The notes below the pieces were generated by a model. The model ran no database searches and had not been told where the DNA came from. It saw only the letters and a program-made list of their open reading frames with translations. A DNA stretch of 9,879 nucleotides. Origin: Pseudomonadota bacterium (GTDB lineage Bacteria > Pseudomonadota > Gammaproteobacteria > Legionellales > Legionellaceae). The translations under genes and the position numbers were made by a program. Each line of letters opens with the position of its first letter. Within the stretch, counting starts at the first letter, position 1. The stretch covers positions 1 through 9,879 of the forward strand of contig JAKBCM010000043.1 of the NCBI GenBank assembly GCA_021807845.1, written 5' to 3'. This document shows, piece by piece, positions 1 through 9,022 of this stretch.

Positions 1-1123
1 AATCCATCAAAGGCATCGCACAATGATGCCCGCTACGAATCGCTATCCCTTCATTATCTAGAATGGTTCCGATATCATGAGCATGAATTTTGCCATGGAC
101 AAAGGAGATGATGGGTACTTTTTCTTTTGCCGTTCCAATCAAGTTAAACCCTTTCACAGATTTGACTGCGTTGGTCGCATATTCAAGCAAATGGGCTTCA
201 TGAGCCATGATGGCTTCCATATCCAATGAAGACAAATAATCCATCGCAGCCCCCAATCCGATTGCACCAGCAATATTCGGTGTTCCTGCTTCAAACTTAT
301 AGGGCAATGGCGCATATTCAGTCGCATCAAATGAAACGGAGGCAATCATTTCACCCCCACCTTGATAAGGTGCCATGCTATCTAGGAGTGCTTCTCTTCC
401 CCACAACACCCCAATCCCTGTCGGACCATACATCTTGTGGCTGGAAAAGGCATAAAAATCACAATTCAATTCTTGTACATCGATATCTAAATGGGCCGTT
501 GCTTGAGCGCCATCCAAAAGGACAATGGCACCATAATCATGAGCCATTTCAATCATTTTTTTCACAGGATTGATGGTTCCTAATGCATTAGACACATAGG
601 TCAAAGCCACAACCTTCGTATTCGCTGATAATTTTTTTTCAAACTCATCCAACAGGATTTCACCTTGAAGAGAAATTGGTGCAACGCGAATATTCGCCCC
701 TGTTTTTTTGGCTAACAATTGCCATGGAACAATATTGGAATGATGCTCCATATGCGTAATCAATATCTCTTCCCCAGGTAATATACGAGGAGCCACAAAA
801 CTTTGAGCCACCAAATTAATTGCCTCTGTTGTTCCACGAACGAAAATGCATTCACGGGTGGAATAGGCATTGATAAAACGCATGACTTTTGTGCGAACTT
901 CTTCAAAAAGCTTGGTGGCTCGATTGCTTAATGCATGGACCGCTCGATGAACATTAGCATTATCGTGGCGATAAAATTCATTGATGGCATCAATCACCGC
1001 CAGCGGTTTTTGTGTGGTCGCTGCATTGTCAAAATAAATCAAAGGATGTCCATTGACCGACTGATGTAAGGCTGGGAAATCACGGCGTATCGCTTCCAGA
1101 GAAGCACTCTCAATCTTTTTCAT
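1..1123 (-). CDS. sufS: Cysteine desulfurase SufS, 3' end cut by window edge
   Basis: Group II PLP-dependent cysteine desulfurase that removes sulphur from L-cysteine as a persulfide and passes it to the SufBCD scaffold in the cytoplasm. The start (ATG at 1123-1121) gives MKKIESASLEAIRRDFPALH, followed by the family motif YFDNAATTQKP. 374 codons are present, so roughly 30 C-terminal residues are missing against the about 406 usual for the family. The PLP-binding lysine is K230 in SSHKMYGPTG, and the persulfide-forming cysteine is C368 in RSGHHCAMPLM; both key residues are inside the window. The HHCAMP context is typical of SufS rather than IscS. A purine-rich Shine-Dalgarno stretch (AAAGGGA) lies about 8 nt upstream. 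It is the last visible gene of the SUF operon, 15 bp after sufD. No sufE or sufU partner is visible; it may lie beyond the edge. The identification is secure. Confidence 0.96.
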   Translation of the reverse strand, partial: MKKIESASLEAIRRDFPALHQSVNGHPLIYFDNAATTQKPLAVIDAINEFYRHDNANVHRAVHALSNRATKLFEEVRTKVMRFINAYSTRECIFVRGTTEAINLVAQSFVAPRILPGEEILITHMEHHSNIVPWQLLAKKTGANIRVAPISLQGEILLDEFEKKLSANTKVVALTYVSNALGTINPVKKMIEMAHDYGAIVLLDGAQATAHLDIDVQELNCDFYAFSSHKMYGPTGIGVLWGREALLDSMAPYQGGGEMIASVSFDATEYAPLPYKFEAGTPNIAGAIGLGAAMDYLSSLDMEAIMAHEAHLLEYATNAVKSVKGFNLIGTAKEKVPIISFVHGKIHAHDIGTILDNEGIAIRSGHHCAMPLMD

Positions 1124-1138
1124 TATTTCATCCCTTTC

Positions 1139-2422
1139 TTAAGTCTTAGCAAGAGCGTCATTATCAAGCATTAAATGTCCTAACCACTCTGCCAACTCAG
1201 CATGACCAATCAAACGCAAATTATCAACCGTAAACGCTTGCACTAAGTAGCGAACTGCATCGAGATGACTGATCCCACGAGAGGCCAAATAAAATAGTGC
1301 ATCTTGATCAAGCTGGCCCACCGTTGCGCCATGGGTACAAACCACATCATCAGCAAAGATTTCCAACTGCGGTTTGGTGTCAATTTCTGAATGGGCAGAC
1401 AATAATATATTTTTATTTTGCTGTTTTGCATCCGTTTGTTTAGCATCTTTGACCACTACTACCCGACCATTAAATACCGCACGTGCATGACCACTTAAGA
1501 TCCCCTTATAATCTTGCTCACTGTGACAATTTGGTGCTTGATGAGTCACCAACGTATGGTGATCGATATGTTGAGAATCACTAGGAAGGTATACGCCATT
1601 CATCAAACAACGAGCCTTTTCTCCTTCAAGGGTCACTGACATATCACTGCGCACCCACCCGCCACCAAAACTAAAAGAATGGCTGTCCAATTGACTTTTT
1701 GCGGCTTGACGAACCGCAAGATGCCCGATGTGATAAGCAAGCTTGCTCTCTCTTTGCACCTTATAATGAGTCAAATGAGCGCCACTCGCCAAACTGACTT
1801 CACTCATCGCGTTGGTAAAATAGCATCTGTTGGGTGCACCTTGATAATCTTCAATGATGCAAGCCGAACTCTCTTCTTCTAAAACCACCAAGTGGCGAAT
1901 ATAGGTCGCTTCGTTTTCTTTATCTTGCCAATGCGAAAGATAAAGAGGTGTGGGTACAGAAACACCTTTCGGGACATAAATAAATAATCCTTTGTGAAGC
2001 ATGGCTGTATTTAAAGCCTGGAAAGCATGCTGTTGTGGCAAGACTTGGTTTAAATAAGGCTGTATGATGTCAGGGTGATTCACCAACGCTTTGTCTAAAG
2101 GTTCTATCACAACACCGCAAGGTAAGCTTTCCTTCCACGCATCTTGCGCATCAAGCACAATTCCATGTTGAAGATGAATAGGAAGACCAATGGAAAAGTC
2201 AGATGCTTGCCCTTTCCTGTTTTCTTGACTCGATTTTGAAACAGTAAAGGGTTGTTTTAAAAATGAATCAACAGTCGTATATTTCCACTCTTCATGAAAG
2301 CGTGTTGGAAATCCCAACTGTGCAAAATCCCCTATCGCAGCCTTTTGAATGGCATGTAACCAAGCGATATTAGACGCTTGTTTGTCGGCTTCTTTTTGAT
2401 AAAACGCTAAGAGTTCGCTCAT
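1139..2422 (-). CDS. sufD: Fe-S cluster assembly protein SufD
   Basis: Scaffold subunit that pairs with SufB in the SufBC2D complex, where Fe-S clusters are assembled. The protein has 427 residues (E. coli SufD has 423). The C-terminal beta-helix core is well conserved, with VYLPSDSQHIDHHT near residue 278 and DDVVCTHGATVGQLD near 358. H364 corresponds to E. coli H360, which lies at the SufB-SufD interface and is needed for cluster formation. This THGATVGQLD version marks SufD rather than SufB. The N-terminal 130 residues are the less conserved helical region. The ATG overlaps the sufC stop by 4 bp (ATGA), and a strong GGAGGAG lies about 10 nt upstream inside sufC, which indicates translational coupling. 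Nothing looks truncated or inserted. Confidence 0.96.
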   Translation of the reverse strand: MSELLAFYQKEADKQASNIAWLHAIQKAAIGDFAQLGFPTRFHEEWKYTTVDSFLKQPFTVSKSSQENRKGQASDFSIGLPIHLQHGIVLDAQDAWKESLPCGVVIEPLDKALVNHPDIIQPYLNQVLPQQHAFQALNTAMLHKGLFIYVPKGVSVPTPLYLSHWQDKENEATYIRHLVVLEEESSACIIEDYQGAPNRCYFTNAMSEVSLASGAHLTHYKVQRESKLAYHIGHLAVRQAAKSQLDSHSFSFGGGWVRSDMSVTLEGEKARCLMNGVYLPSDSQHIDHHTLVTHQAPNCHSEQDYKGILSGHARAVFNGRVVVVKDAKQTDAKQQNKNILLSAHSEIDTKPQLEIFADDVVCTHGATVGQLDQDALFYLASRGISHLDAVRYLVQAFTVDNLRLIGHAELAEWLGHLMLDNDALAKT

Positions 2423-3171
2423 GCTTGCTCTTTCTCCTCCAGCCAGCTATACCCTTTTTCTTCTAATTCAAGCGCCAAAGATTTATCACCTGATTTGATG
2501 ATACAACCATCCGCTAAGACATGAATATAATCAGGCTCGATATAGTTCAGTAATCGTTGATAATGGGTCACCAAGATAATGGCACGATCGGGAGCGCGCA
2601 TTGCATTAACCCCTTTTGAAATCTCTCGTAAAGCATCGATATCCAAACCAGAATCCGTTTCATCAAGAATGGCAAGTTTGGGATTCAGCGCCATCATTTG
2701 CAAAATCTCATTGCGCTTTTTTTCGCCCCCCGAAAAGCCTTCATTGATGCTGCGATATAAAAAGCTTTCATCCATATCTAACAATTGACATTTTTCTCGA
2801 ATAAAACTCAAAAACTCAATCGCATCAAGAGATTTCTGACCTTGCCCTTGGCGCACTGCATTCACAGCGGCTTTGAGAAAATTAATATTAGTCACCCCAG
2901 GAATTTCAACTGGATATTGAAAAGACATGAAAATACCTGCTTTGGCACGCTCTTCCGGTGACAATGACTGTAAATCCTCACCCAAATAGGTGATGCTACC
3001 ACTCGTCACTTCATAATCTGGATGACCTGCCAATACTTTTGCCAAGGTACTCTTGCCTGAACCATTAGGCCCCATAATGGCATGAACCTCTCCTGGTTTG
3101 ACCTGAAGCGTCACCCCTTTCAAGATGGGTTCCTTTCCAACAGAAACATTCAACTCATTGATTTTTAACAT
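2419..3171 (-). CDS. sufC: Fe-S assembly ATPase SufC
   Basis: ABC-type ATPase of the soluble SufBC2D complex; ATP binding and dimerisation drive rearrangement of the SufB-SufD scaffold. It is not a membrane transporter despite the ABC fold. The protein has 250 residues, the normal length. Visible motifs in order are Walker A GPNGSGKST (34-42), Q-loop Q85 in MSFQYP, signature SGGEKKR (147-153), Walker B LAILD (166-170) followed by catalytic E171, D-loop SGLD, and switch histidine H203 in ILVTHYQRLL. The SGGEKKRNE signature and MSFQYPVEIPGV stretch are specific to SufC. The gene starts 1 bp after the sufB stop (TAATATG), with GGAAGGGG about 11 nt upstream in sufB, and its own stop overlaps the sufD start. 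Confidence 0.98.
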   Translation of the reverse strand: MLKINELNVSVGKEPILKGVTLQVKPGEVHAIMGPNGSGKSTLAKVLAGHPDYEVTSGSITYLGEDLQSLSPEERAKAGIFMSFQYPVEIPGVTNINFLKAAVNAVRQGQGQKSLDAIEFLSFIREKCQLLDMDESFLYRSINEGFSGGEKKRNEILQMMALNPKLAILDETDSGLDIDALREISKGVNAMRAPDRAIILVTHYQRLLNYIEPDYIHVLADGCIIKSGDKSLALELEEKGYSWLEEKEQA

Positions 3172-3172
3172 A

Positions 3173-4621
3173 TTAACCCACTGCCCCTTCCAAACTGATA
3201 CCTAATAACTTGGTTGCTTCAACCGCAAATTCCATCGGTAATTCTTTCAATACTTGTTTACAAAAACCATTCACTATCATCGAGACAGCATCTTCCACCT
3301 CAATGCCACGCTGTTGGCAGTAAAACAATTGCTCCTCACTGATTTTTGACGTGGTTGCTTCATGTTCTACTTGAGCGGTTGGATTTTTTACCTCAATGTA
3401 GGGAAAGGTATGTGCAGAGCATTTGCTCCCCATCAACATCGAGTCACATTGGGTATAATTGCGAGCATTGGTGGCAGTTGGCGCAATGCGCACTAAGCCA
3501 CGATAAGCATTATGAGCAAAACCCGCACTGATCCCTTTTGAAATAATCGTTGAACGGGTATTTTTCCCCAAATGAATCATTTTAGTACCGGTATCTGCTT
3601 GCTGGTGATGATTGGTCACAGCAACTGAATAAAACTCACCTACTGAATCATCGCCTTGTAAGATAACACTGGGATATTTCCAAGTAATCGCTGAACCTGT
3701 TTCTATTTGCGTCCATGATATTTTTGAACGCTTACCCCGACAAGCGCCTCTTTTCGTGACAAAATTATAAATACCGCCTTTGCCATCTTTATCGCCAGGG
3801 TACCAGTTTTGCACTGTAGAATATTTGATTTGAGCACCTTCCAAAGCCACGAGCTCAACAACTGCGGCATGCAATTGATTTTCATCACGCATCGGTGCTG
3901 TACATCCTTCTAGATAAGAAACATAACTATCACTATCAGCAATAATCAAGGTTCGCTCAAATTGACCTGTTGCCGCTGCATTGATCCGAAAATAGGTGGA
4001 TAATTCCATGGGGCAACGTACCCCTTTGGGAACATATACAAACGAGCCATCACTAAAAACAGCAGAGTTTAAGGCAGCATAGAAATTATCACGATAAGGG
4101 ACAACAGAGCCTAGATAAGTTTGAATCAGCTCAGGATACTCGCGAACAGCCTCTGAAAATGGGCAAAAAATAACCCCTTTTTCAGCCAGTTTTGCCTTAA
4201 AAGTCGTCGCAACCGATACACTATCAAATACAGCATCGACAGCAACACCTGCAAGTAGTTCTTGTTCCTGTAAGGGGATCCCTAATTTTTCATAGGTTCG
4301 TAATAACTCAGGATCAACCTCATCCAAACTTTTTGGCCCATCTTTTTTAGTCTTTGGCGCAGAGTAATACGAAATCGCCTGATAATCGATAGGCGGATAA
4401 TGCACACTTGACCACTTAGGATGAGGCATAGTGAGCCAATGACGAAACGCTTTTAATCGCCAATCTAACATAAAATCAGGTTCTTTTTTCAAGGCGGATA
4501 TTTGGCGAACAACGGTTTCATCCAACCCTGGTGGAATCGTATCCACTTCGATGTCGGTTACAAAACCATGTTGATATTCCCGCTCAAGCAAAGAATGAAT
4601 TTCAGCATTACGTTTAGCCAC
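3173..4621 (-). CDS. sufB: Fe-S cluster assembly protein SufB
   Basis: Main scaffold subunit of SufBC2D; it receives persulfide sulphur from SufS, through a transfer protein in known systems, and builds the nascent cluster together with SufD. The protein has 482 residues against 495 in E. coli. The conserved C-terminal block contains NYTQCDSML (C392) and [11 protein letters not shown] (E421). With an offset of 13 these match E. coli C405 and E434, which are important for cluster formation. The QCDSM and [11 protein letters not shown] motifs separate it from SufD. The best start is a GTG at 4621 that overlaps the last 8 bp of the regulator gene. A strong GGAGGGG (4628-4634) sits 6 nt upstream of it, and the encoded N-terminus [10 protein letters not shown] leads directly into the conserved region. 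The coupled start suggests regulator and SufB are made from the same message. Confidence 0.97.
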   Translation of the reverse strand: MAKRNAEIHSLLEREYQHGFVTDIEVDTIPPGLDETVVRQISALKKEPDFMLDWRLKAFRHWLTMPHPKWSSVHYPPIDYQAISYYSAPKTKKDGPKSLDEVDPELLRTYEKLGIPLQEQELLAGVAVDAVFDSVSVATTFKAKLAEKGVIFCPFSEAVREYPELIQTYLGSVVPYRDNFYAALNSAVFSDGSFVYVPKGVRCPMELSTYFRINAAATGQFERTLIIADSDSYVSYLEGCTAPMRDENQLHAAVVELVALEGAQIKYSTVQNWYPGDKDGKGGIYNFVTKRGACRGKRSKISWTQIETGSAITWKYPSVILQGDDSVGEFYSVAVTNHHQQADTGTKMIHLGKNTRSTIISKGISAGFAHNAYRGLVRIAPTATNARNYTQCDSMLMGSKCSAHTFPYIEVKNPTAQVEHEATTSKISEEQLFYCQQRGIEVEDAVSMIVNGFCKQVLKELPMEFAVEATKLLGISLEGAVG

Positions 4622-5078
4622 GACGAACCCCTCCGACTGCCAATTGCTTGATGCGCTGAAGATCTGCCGGTAAAAAAGTCGGAGCTGCCAAGGCCTCTAA
4701 ACTCACACTTTCCAATGCAGACTCTATCGCTTGACTGATCAACTGCCAATTTCCTTGGATATGGCAAAAACTCTGCAAAGAACATTCACTGGAATGAGAA
4801 CTACATTCTGTCAATCCTCGATATTCATCCAAGGCATAAATGATCTCAGCCACCGAAATGTCTTTAGCTGCTCTTTCTAAACGATAACCTCCAGCAACCC
4901 CACGCACAGAAGATAATAGTCCCTGAGCCGTTAAGCGCTTCAACAATTTACTGACCGTAGGTACAGCAAGATGCGTATGCAAAGCAATATCACGAGCATT
5001 ACAAAGTTTATCTCTGTGCTTTGCCAAATAAACCATCACAACTGTTCCATAATCTGCCAATTTACTGATGCGCAGCAT
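4614..5078 (-). CDS. Rrf2-family SUF operon regulator (IscR-like)
   Basis: Cytoplasmic winged-helix DNA-binding protein of the Rrf2 family, probably an Fe-S cluster sensor that controls the operon it heads. The protein has 154 residues. The start [19 protein letters not shown] is characteristic of the gammaproteobacterial SUF-system regulator group. A helix-turn-helix spans about residues 28-55 ([20 protein letters not shown]) and the wing is VAGGYRL (61-67). Three cysteines, C92, C99 and C105, with H106 beside the last, lie where IscR uses C92, C98, C104 and H107 to bind a [2Fe-2S] cluster, so cluster binding is expected. Shine-Dalgarno AAGGAAGG lies at 5085-5092. Two operator-like repeats lie upstream, which points to autoregulation. 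It could be called SufR or IscR-like; cyanobacterial SufR is a different family, so no symbol is given. Confidence 0.9.
   Translation of the reverse strand: MLRISKLADYGTVVMVYLAKHRDKLCNARDIALHTHLAVPTVSKLLKRLTAQGLLSSVRGVAGGYRLERAAKDISVAEIIYALDEYRGLTECSSHSSECSLQSFCHIQGNWQLISQAIESALESVSLEALAAPTFLPADLQRIKQLAVGGVRRG
4628..4634 (-). promoter_or_regulatory. Ribosome binding site that fixes the GTG start of sufB
   Basis: GGAGGGG on the minus strand lies inside the end of the regulator gene, 6 nt before the GTG at 4621. It is close to the anti-Shine-Dalgarno complement and well spaced, which supports the GTG over any later ATG. Confidence 0.7.
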
Positions 5079-5100
5079 AACATTCCTTCCTTCAATAATC

Positions 5101-5116
5101 TAGTACCATTTAAGTC
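5101..5116 (-). promoter_or_regulatory. Second operator-like site in the SUF leader
   Basis: On the plus strand this reads TAGTACCATTTAAGTC. It matches 13 of 16 bases of TAGTACTATTTTAGTT at 5168-5183, with conserved TAGTAC at one end. It is 67 bp nearer the regulator start than the first copy and would lie in the transcribed leader if the promoter called here is right. It fits the IscR type-1 core ACTRWWWYAGT less well (ACTTAAATGGT). I infer a secondary binding site for the Rrf2 regulator; no binding data are available. Confidence 0.45.
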
Positions 5117-5163
5117 TTGATTTACCGTAAAACGAATGACCAAATAATACACGCCTCATTGTA

Positions 5164-5192
5164 AATATAGTACTATTTTAGTTCTATTTAAA
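5164..5192 (-). promoter_or_regulatory. Candidate sigma-70 promoter of the SUF operon
   Basis: On the minus strand, -35 TTTAAA (5192-5187, 4 of 6 consensus bases) and -10 TATATT (5169-5164, 5 of 6) are separated by exactly 17 bp. A T-rich tract (minus strand, 5191-5200) lies just upstream and could act as an UP-like element. Transcription would begin near 5157, giving a leader of about 80 nt before the regulator. The palindromic operator fills the spacer, the usual position for a repressor site. An alternative -10, TATTAT at 5149-5144, would put the operator over the -35 region instead. Confidence 0.5.
5167..5187 (-). promoter_or_regulatory. Palindromic operator, likely target of the Rrf2 regulator
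   Basis: This is a 21-bp inverted repeat centred on 5177, with 8 of 10 base pairs matching (minus-strand half-sites TAGAACTA and TAGTACTA around AAA). Its core ACTAAAATAGT fits exactly the ACTRWWWYAGT core of the E. coli IscR type-1 site. The site lies between the candidate -35 and -10 elements of the regulator-first operon. The palindrome and promoter geometry are seen directly; binding by the neighbouring regulator is inferred from family knowledge. Confidence 0.6.
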
Positions 5193-5220
5193 GAAAAAAA
5201 GAGGATAATACCTTAATTGG

Positions 5221-5250
5221 TAGGTTTGGACAAGGCAGGGCTTGAACCTA
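5221..5250 (-). other. Hairpin-forming segment downstream of greA
   Basis: TAGGTT (5221-5226) pairs perfectly with AACCTA (5245-5250). Inside, CAAG (5231-5234) pairs with CTTG (5241-5244), leaving a 4-nt bulge and a 6-nt loop. The nearest run of T on the minus strand (5192-5198) is over 20 nt downstream, so this is not a classical intrinsic terminator, although it could protect or end the carB-greA transcript. The rest of the 233-bp gap between greA and the regulator holds the SUF promoter region and no convincing small gene. Confidence 0.3.
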
Positions 5251-5311
5251 ATCAGGGCAAATGCATTCTCCAACGACTATCTAAAGCAGTCGCTTTAAGA
5301 AAAAATGACAG

Positions 5312-5788
5312 CTAATAATCCACCGCTACAATCTCATACTCAACCTCACCGCCTGGCGTTTTCACCATGACGGAATCATCGACTTGCTTGCCAATCAAAG
5401 CGCGTCCAATAGGCGAACTATAAGAAATTTTATTCAATTTGATATCTGCTTCGTCTTCCCCCACGATTTGATAGGTAATTTCAGTATTGGTTTGCAAATT
5501 ACAAACGCGAACGGTTGCACCAAAAACGACTTTTCCCTGATTCACGAGTTTACTCAAATCCACAATTTGGGCATTTGAGATTTTGGCCTCTAACTCTAAG
5601 ATCCGTCCTTCTGTAAAACTCTGCTGTTCGCGAGCTGCATGATATTCAGCGTTTTCTTTGAGATCACCATGCGCTCTAGCTGTCGCAATTGCTTCAATGA
5701 TGCGTGGCCGTTCAATTGTCTTTAATCGCTGTAATTCATTTTGCAAAGCCTTAGCACCTTCAACTGTCATTGGATGTTTTTGCATCAT
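5312..5788 (-). CDS. greA: Transcript cleavage factor GreA
   Basis: GreA enters the secondary channel of RNA polymerase and stimulates cleavage of backtracked RNA, rescuing stalled elongation. The protein has 158 residues, the same as E. coli. Residues 1 to about 75 form the antiparallel coiled coil, with the conserved tip [17 protein letters not shown]; acidic tip residues D42 and E45 match E. coli D41 and E44. The FKBP-like C-terminal domain follows, with [16 protein letters not shown] and [10 protein letters not shown]. Two adjacent ATG codons begin the frame. GTGGGG (5794-5799) is 5 nt from the first and 8 nt from the second, and the second (5785) aligns with the E. coli start MQAIPMT, so the true protein may be 157 residues. 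Only 22 bp separate it from carB, so the two are probably cotranscribed. No promoter of its own is evident in the gap. Confidence 0.97.
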   Translation of the reverse strand: MMQKHPMTVEGAKALQNELQRLKTIERPRIIEAIATARAHGDLKENAEYHAAREQQSFTEGRILELEAKISNAQIVDLSKLVNQGKVVFGATVRVCNLQTNTEITYQIVGEDEADIKLNKISYSSPIGRALIGKQVDDSVMVKTPGGEVEYEIVAVDY

Positions 5789-5810
5789 AATTACCCCACT
5801 TATTACCAGA

Positions 5811-8800
5811 TCAATTCAAGTCTTGTAATCTGGTTACCGTTTCTCGGTCTTCATATTTCATCGCTAAACAGGCAGCCTCTGCCCCAGATAAAGTCGTAGT
5901 ATAACTAACCTTATGTTGCAATGCATTGCGTCGAATAGCAAAAGAATCTGCAGTAGCTAATTTACCTTCTGTAGTATTCACAATAAAATCGATTTCGTGG
6001 TTTTTGATATAATCCACCACATGAGGTCGCCCCTCTGCAACTTTAAAAACACGTTTGCACACAATACCTGCTGCTTGTAACACACTTGCCGTTCCCCTCG
6101 TGGCCAAAATTTCAAAGCCTAAATCTATCAGCCGTTTGGCAATTTCACCGACCCGTGACTTGTCGGCATCTCGAACCGAAACAAAAGCTCGCCTTCTTTT
6201 TAGAATATGACTTCCTGCTCCTAACTGTGCCTTGGCGTATGCTTGACCAAATCGTCTTGCAATACCCATCACTTCCCCAGTAGACTTCATTTCAGGCCCC
6301 AGAATAGAATCAACCCCAGCGAACTTAATAAATGGAAACACCGGTAGCTTAATGGCATAAAAAGCAGGCATTGGATAATGCTGGCTTAACCCTTGCTCCT
6401 TCAAACTCATACCCACTTTACATCTCGCTGCAATCTTAGCCAGAGGTAAGCCGGTTGCTTTAGACACAAAGGGCACCGTGCGCGAAGCTCTCGGGTTCAC
6501 CTCCAACACGAAAATATCATCCGATTGGATAGCAAACTGCGCATTGATCAAACCCACAACTCCCAATTCTAATGCCATTACCCGCAATTGTTCAATCAAA
6601 TCCTGTTGGACAACCACGCTTAAACTAAACGGAGGTAACGTACAAGCTGAATCACCTGAATGTATTCCAGCTTGCTCAATATGCTCCATAATAGCGCCAA
6701 CCATCACCTCTTTTCCATCACATACGGCATCAATATCAACTTCTATTGCATCATTTAAAAACTTATCCAACAAAACTGGGGCATCGTTCGAGACTTCAAC
6801 CGCATGTGACAAATAATAGCGTAAATCTTCTTCTTGATAGACTACCTCCATGGCACGCCCTCCCAATACATATGAAGGCCTGACAACTAAGGGATAACCA
6901 ATTCGATTGGCAAGCACGATAGCTTCCTCTTCACTTCTCACGGTCCCATTGGCTGGTTGATGTAAATGAAGTTTATTCACAATTTGTTGAAAACGCTCTC
7001 TATCTTCTGCTTTATCAATCGCATCTGGAGATGTCCCAATAATGGGCACTCCATTTGCCTCTAGCGCGCGAGCAAGTTTTAATGGAGTTTGCCCGCCATA
7101 ATGGACAATCACCCCTAGAGGTTTTTCGACCTCAGCCACAGCCAATACATCTTCAAGGGTCACAGGTTCAAAATAAAGCCTGTCTGAAGTATCAAAATCA
7201 GTCGACACTGTTTCTGGATTACAATTGACCATAATCGTTTGATACCCCGATTCACGCAAGGCGAGCGCTGCATGAACACAACAATAATCAAACTCGATCC
7301 CCTGACCAATGCGATTAGGTCCACCACCCAAAATCATGATTTTTTGTTTATCGGACGTTTCACCCACCTCACTCATATTGCCATAACAGGAATATAAATA
7401 GGCGGTATCACTAGGAAACTCACCAGCACAAGAGTCAATACGTTTATAAACAGGTCTGACCCCTAGCTCTAGACGATGAGCTCGGATATCCTCTTCACGG
7501 CATTGCAATAGAAAGGCCAAATGAACATCCGAAAACCCATGACTTTTAAGGGTTTGAAGCAACGGTTTGGTCAAGTCTTGAATTGTTTTCCCATAAAGCT
7601 CGCTTTCTAAGATCACCAGTTCTTGAATTTGGCTCAAAAACCAAATATCAACTTTACTTTCTTGATAAATGTCTTCCAAGCTAAAATCATGGCGAAAAGC
7701 ATCAGCGATGTACCATAATCTATCAGGCGTAGGTTCGCGTAAATGTCCTCGCAATATGGCCAGATCCCCACCTTTAAACAAAGGATTGAGCCCATATCGT
7801 CCAATTTCTAAACTTCGAATGGCTTTTTGCAAGGATTCTTGAAAATGAGCCCCTATCGCCATGACCTCACCCACTGATTTCATTTGCGTAGATAAGATAG
7901 GAGAGGTTTGTGGAAATTTATCAAAATTAAAACGTGGAATTTTGGTGACCACGTAGTCAATTGTAGGTTCAAAGGAAGCCGGCGTTTTCCCACCCGTTAT
8001 TTCATTGTCTAATTCATCCAAAGTATATCCCACTGCAAGGAGGGCTGCCACTTTAGCAATGGGAAATCCGGTAGCTTTAGAAGCGAGTGCTGAACTACGG
8101 GAGACCCGAGGGTTCATCTCAACCACCAAGATCCGCCCATCGGTAGGATTAATGGCAAACTGTACATTGGAACCACCCGTATCAACCCCTACAGCTCGAA
8201 GCACGCGAATAGCTGCATCGCGCATCCGCTGGAATTCTTTATCTGTTAAGGTTTGAGCTGGCGCCACTGTGATAGAATCACCGGTATGAACACCCATTGG
8301 ATCAAAATTTTCTATGGTACAAACAATGATACAATTGTCATTTTTATCTCGTACCACTTCCATTTCAAACTCTTTCCAGCCCAAAACGGACTCATCCAAA
8401 AGCAGTTCATGAGTGGGAGATAATTCAAATCCTCGCGTACAAATCTCTTCGAATTCTTCGCGATTGTAAGCAATGCCACCACCACTCCCCCCCATGGTAA
8501 AAGAGGGTCGGATAATCGTTGGGAACCCAAGTTGCGCCTGCACTGATAGCGCTTCTTCTAAACTATGGGCAATGGCTGAACGAGGCATTTCTAAGCCGAT
8601 TTTTTGCATTAACTGTCGAAATTTTTCCCTATCTTCCGCTTTATCGATGGCATCACGGGTCGCCCCAATCAGCTCTACATCATATTTCGTCAATATCCCT
8701 TCACGAACCAAATCGAGTGCACAATTGAGTGCTGTCTGACCACCCATGGTTGGCAATAGCGCATCCGGACGTTCACGTTCTATCACTCGAGCCACTTCGG

Positions 8801-9014
8801 GCCATAAGACGGGTTCGATGTAGGTTGCATCAGCAAGTTCAGGATCCGTCATGATGGTCGCGGGATTTGAATTGACCAAAATGATGCGATATCCTTCCTT
8901 TTTTAAAGCCCGGACAGCTTGAGTGCCTGAATAATCAAACTCGCAGGCTTGACCAATCACAATGGGGCCTGCACCAAGAATAAGAATGGATTTAATATCA
9001 GTTCGTTTTGGCAT
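5811..9014 (-). CDS. carB: Carbamoyl-phosphate synthase large subunit
   Basis: Makes carbamoyl phosphate from bicarbonate, two ATP and ammonia delivered by the CarA glutaminase subunit, feeding pyrimidine and arginine synthesis. The protein has 1067 residues against 1073 in E. coli, and the start [20 protein letters not shown] is almost identical. The first ATP-grasp half (about 1-400) carries R129, R169, GGSGGG (175-180), E299 and N301, all at E. coli numbering. An oligomerisation region covers about 400-555. The second ATP-grasp half (about 556-935) has [10 protein letters not shown] (563-572), R712, E838 and N840. The C-terminal MGS-like allosteric domain (about 940-1067) includes ATRGTA and KVAEGRP, where UMP, IMP and ornithine effects act in relatives. 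No frameshift is seen. No strong Shine-Dalgarno precedes the ATG. carA, the usual upstream partner, is absent; ahcY is there instead. Confidence 0.98.
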   Translation of the reverse strand: MPKRTDIKSILILGAGPIVIGQACEFDYSGTQAVRALKKEGYRIILVNSNPATIMTDPELADATYIEPVLWPEVARVIERERPDALLPTMGGQTALNCALDLVREGILTKYDVELIGATRDAIDKAEDREKFRQLMQKIGLEMPRSAIAHSLEEALSVQAQLGFPTIIRPSFTMGGSGGGIAYNREEFEEICTRGFELSPTHELLLDESVLGWKEFEMEVVRDKNDNCIIVCTIENFDPMGVHTGDSITVAPAQTLTDKEFQRMRDAAIRVLRAVGVDTGGSNVQFAINPTDGRILVVEMNPRVSRSSALASKATGFPIAKVAALLAVGYTLDELDNEITGGKTPASFEPTIDYVVTKIPRFNFDKFPQTSPILSTQMKSVGEVMAIGAHFQESLQKAIRSLEIGRYGLNPLFKGGDLAILRGHLREPTPDRLWYIADAFRHDFSLEDIYQESKVDIWFLSQIQELVILESELYGKTIQDLTKPLLQTLKSHGFSDVHLAFLLQCREEDIRAHRLELGVRPVYKRIDSCAGEFPSDTAYLYSCYGNMSEVGETSDKQKIMILGGGPNRIGQGIEFDYCCVHAALALRESGYQTIMVNCNPETVSTDFDTSDRLYFEPVTLEDVLAVAEVEKPLGVIVHYGGQTPLKLARALEANGVPIIGTSPDAIDKAEDRERFQQIVNKLHLHQPANGTVRSEEEAIVLANRIGYPLVVRPSYVLGGRAMEVVYQEEDLRYYLSHAVEVSNDAPVLLDKFLNDAIEVDIDAVCDGKEVMVGAIMEHIEQAGIHSGDSACTLPPFSLSVVVQQDLIEQLRVMALELGVVGLINAQFAIQSDDIFVLEVNPRASRTVPFVSKATGLPLAKIAARCKVGMSLKEQGLSQHYPMPAFYAIKLPVFPFIKFAGVDSILGPEMKSTGEVMGIARRFGQAYAKAQLGAGSHILKRRRAFVSVRDADKSRVGEIAKRLIDLGFEILATRGTASVLQAAGIVCKRVFKVAEGRPHVVDYIKNHEIDFIVNTTEGKLATADSFAIRRNALQHKVSYTTTLSGAEAACLAMKYEDRETVTRLQDLN

Positions 9015-9022
9015 GATGAATA

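Noticed and set aside
226..573. Plus-strand open frame of 115 codons over sufS, and similar frames over sufD, sufB, greA and carB
   Set aside because: They lie antisense to strongly conserved genes, have no recognisable domains and low-complexity Ser/His-rich translations; they are frame shadows.
1..5078. A novel operon or defence system in the five-gene minus-strand cluster
   Set aside because: Every gene is a recognisable, full-length SUF component in the standard regulator-B-C-D-S order, with the catalytic residues intact.
5192..5250. An intrinsic terminator for carB-greA (hairpin plus T-run on the minus strand)
   Set aside because: The T-run is more than 20 nt from the hairpin base, too far for a normal Rho-independent terminator. 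The T-run fits better as the A/T-rich region upstream of the SUF promoter.
5227..5298. A possible tRNA on the minus strand (5-bp stem with 7-nt loop, followed by GGTTCAAG)
   Set aside because: No matching acceptor stem or D-arm is found at the right distance, the loop would give an improbable UUA anticodon, the T-stem has a mismatch, and the 5' side runs into the end of greA.
5811..9014. Internal duplication within carB, two related halves with similar motifs
   Set aside because: This is the ancient tandem ATP-grasp duplication found in all CarB proteins, not a recent event.
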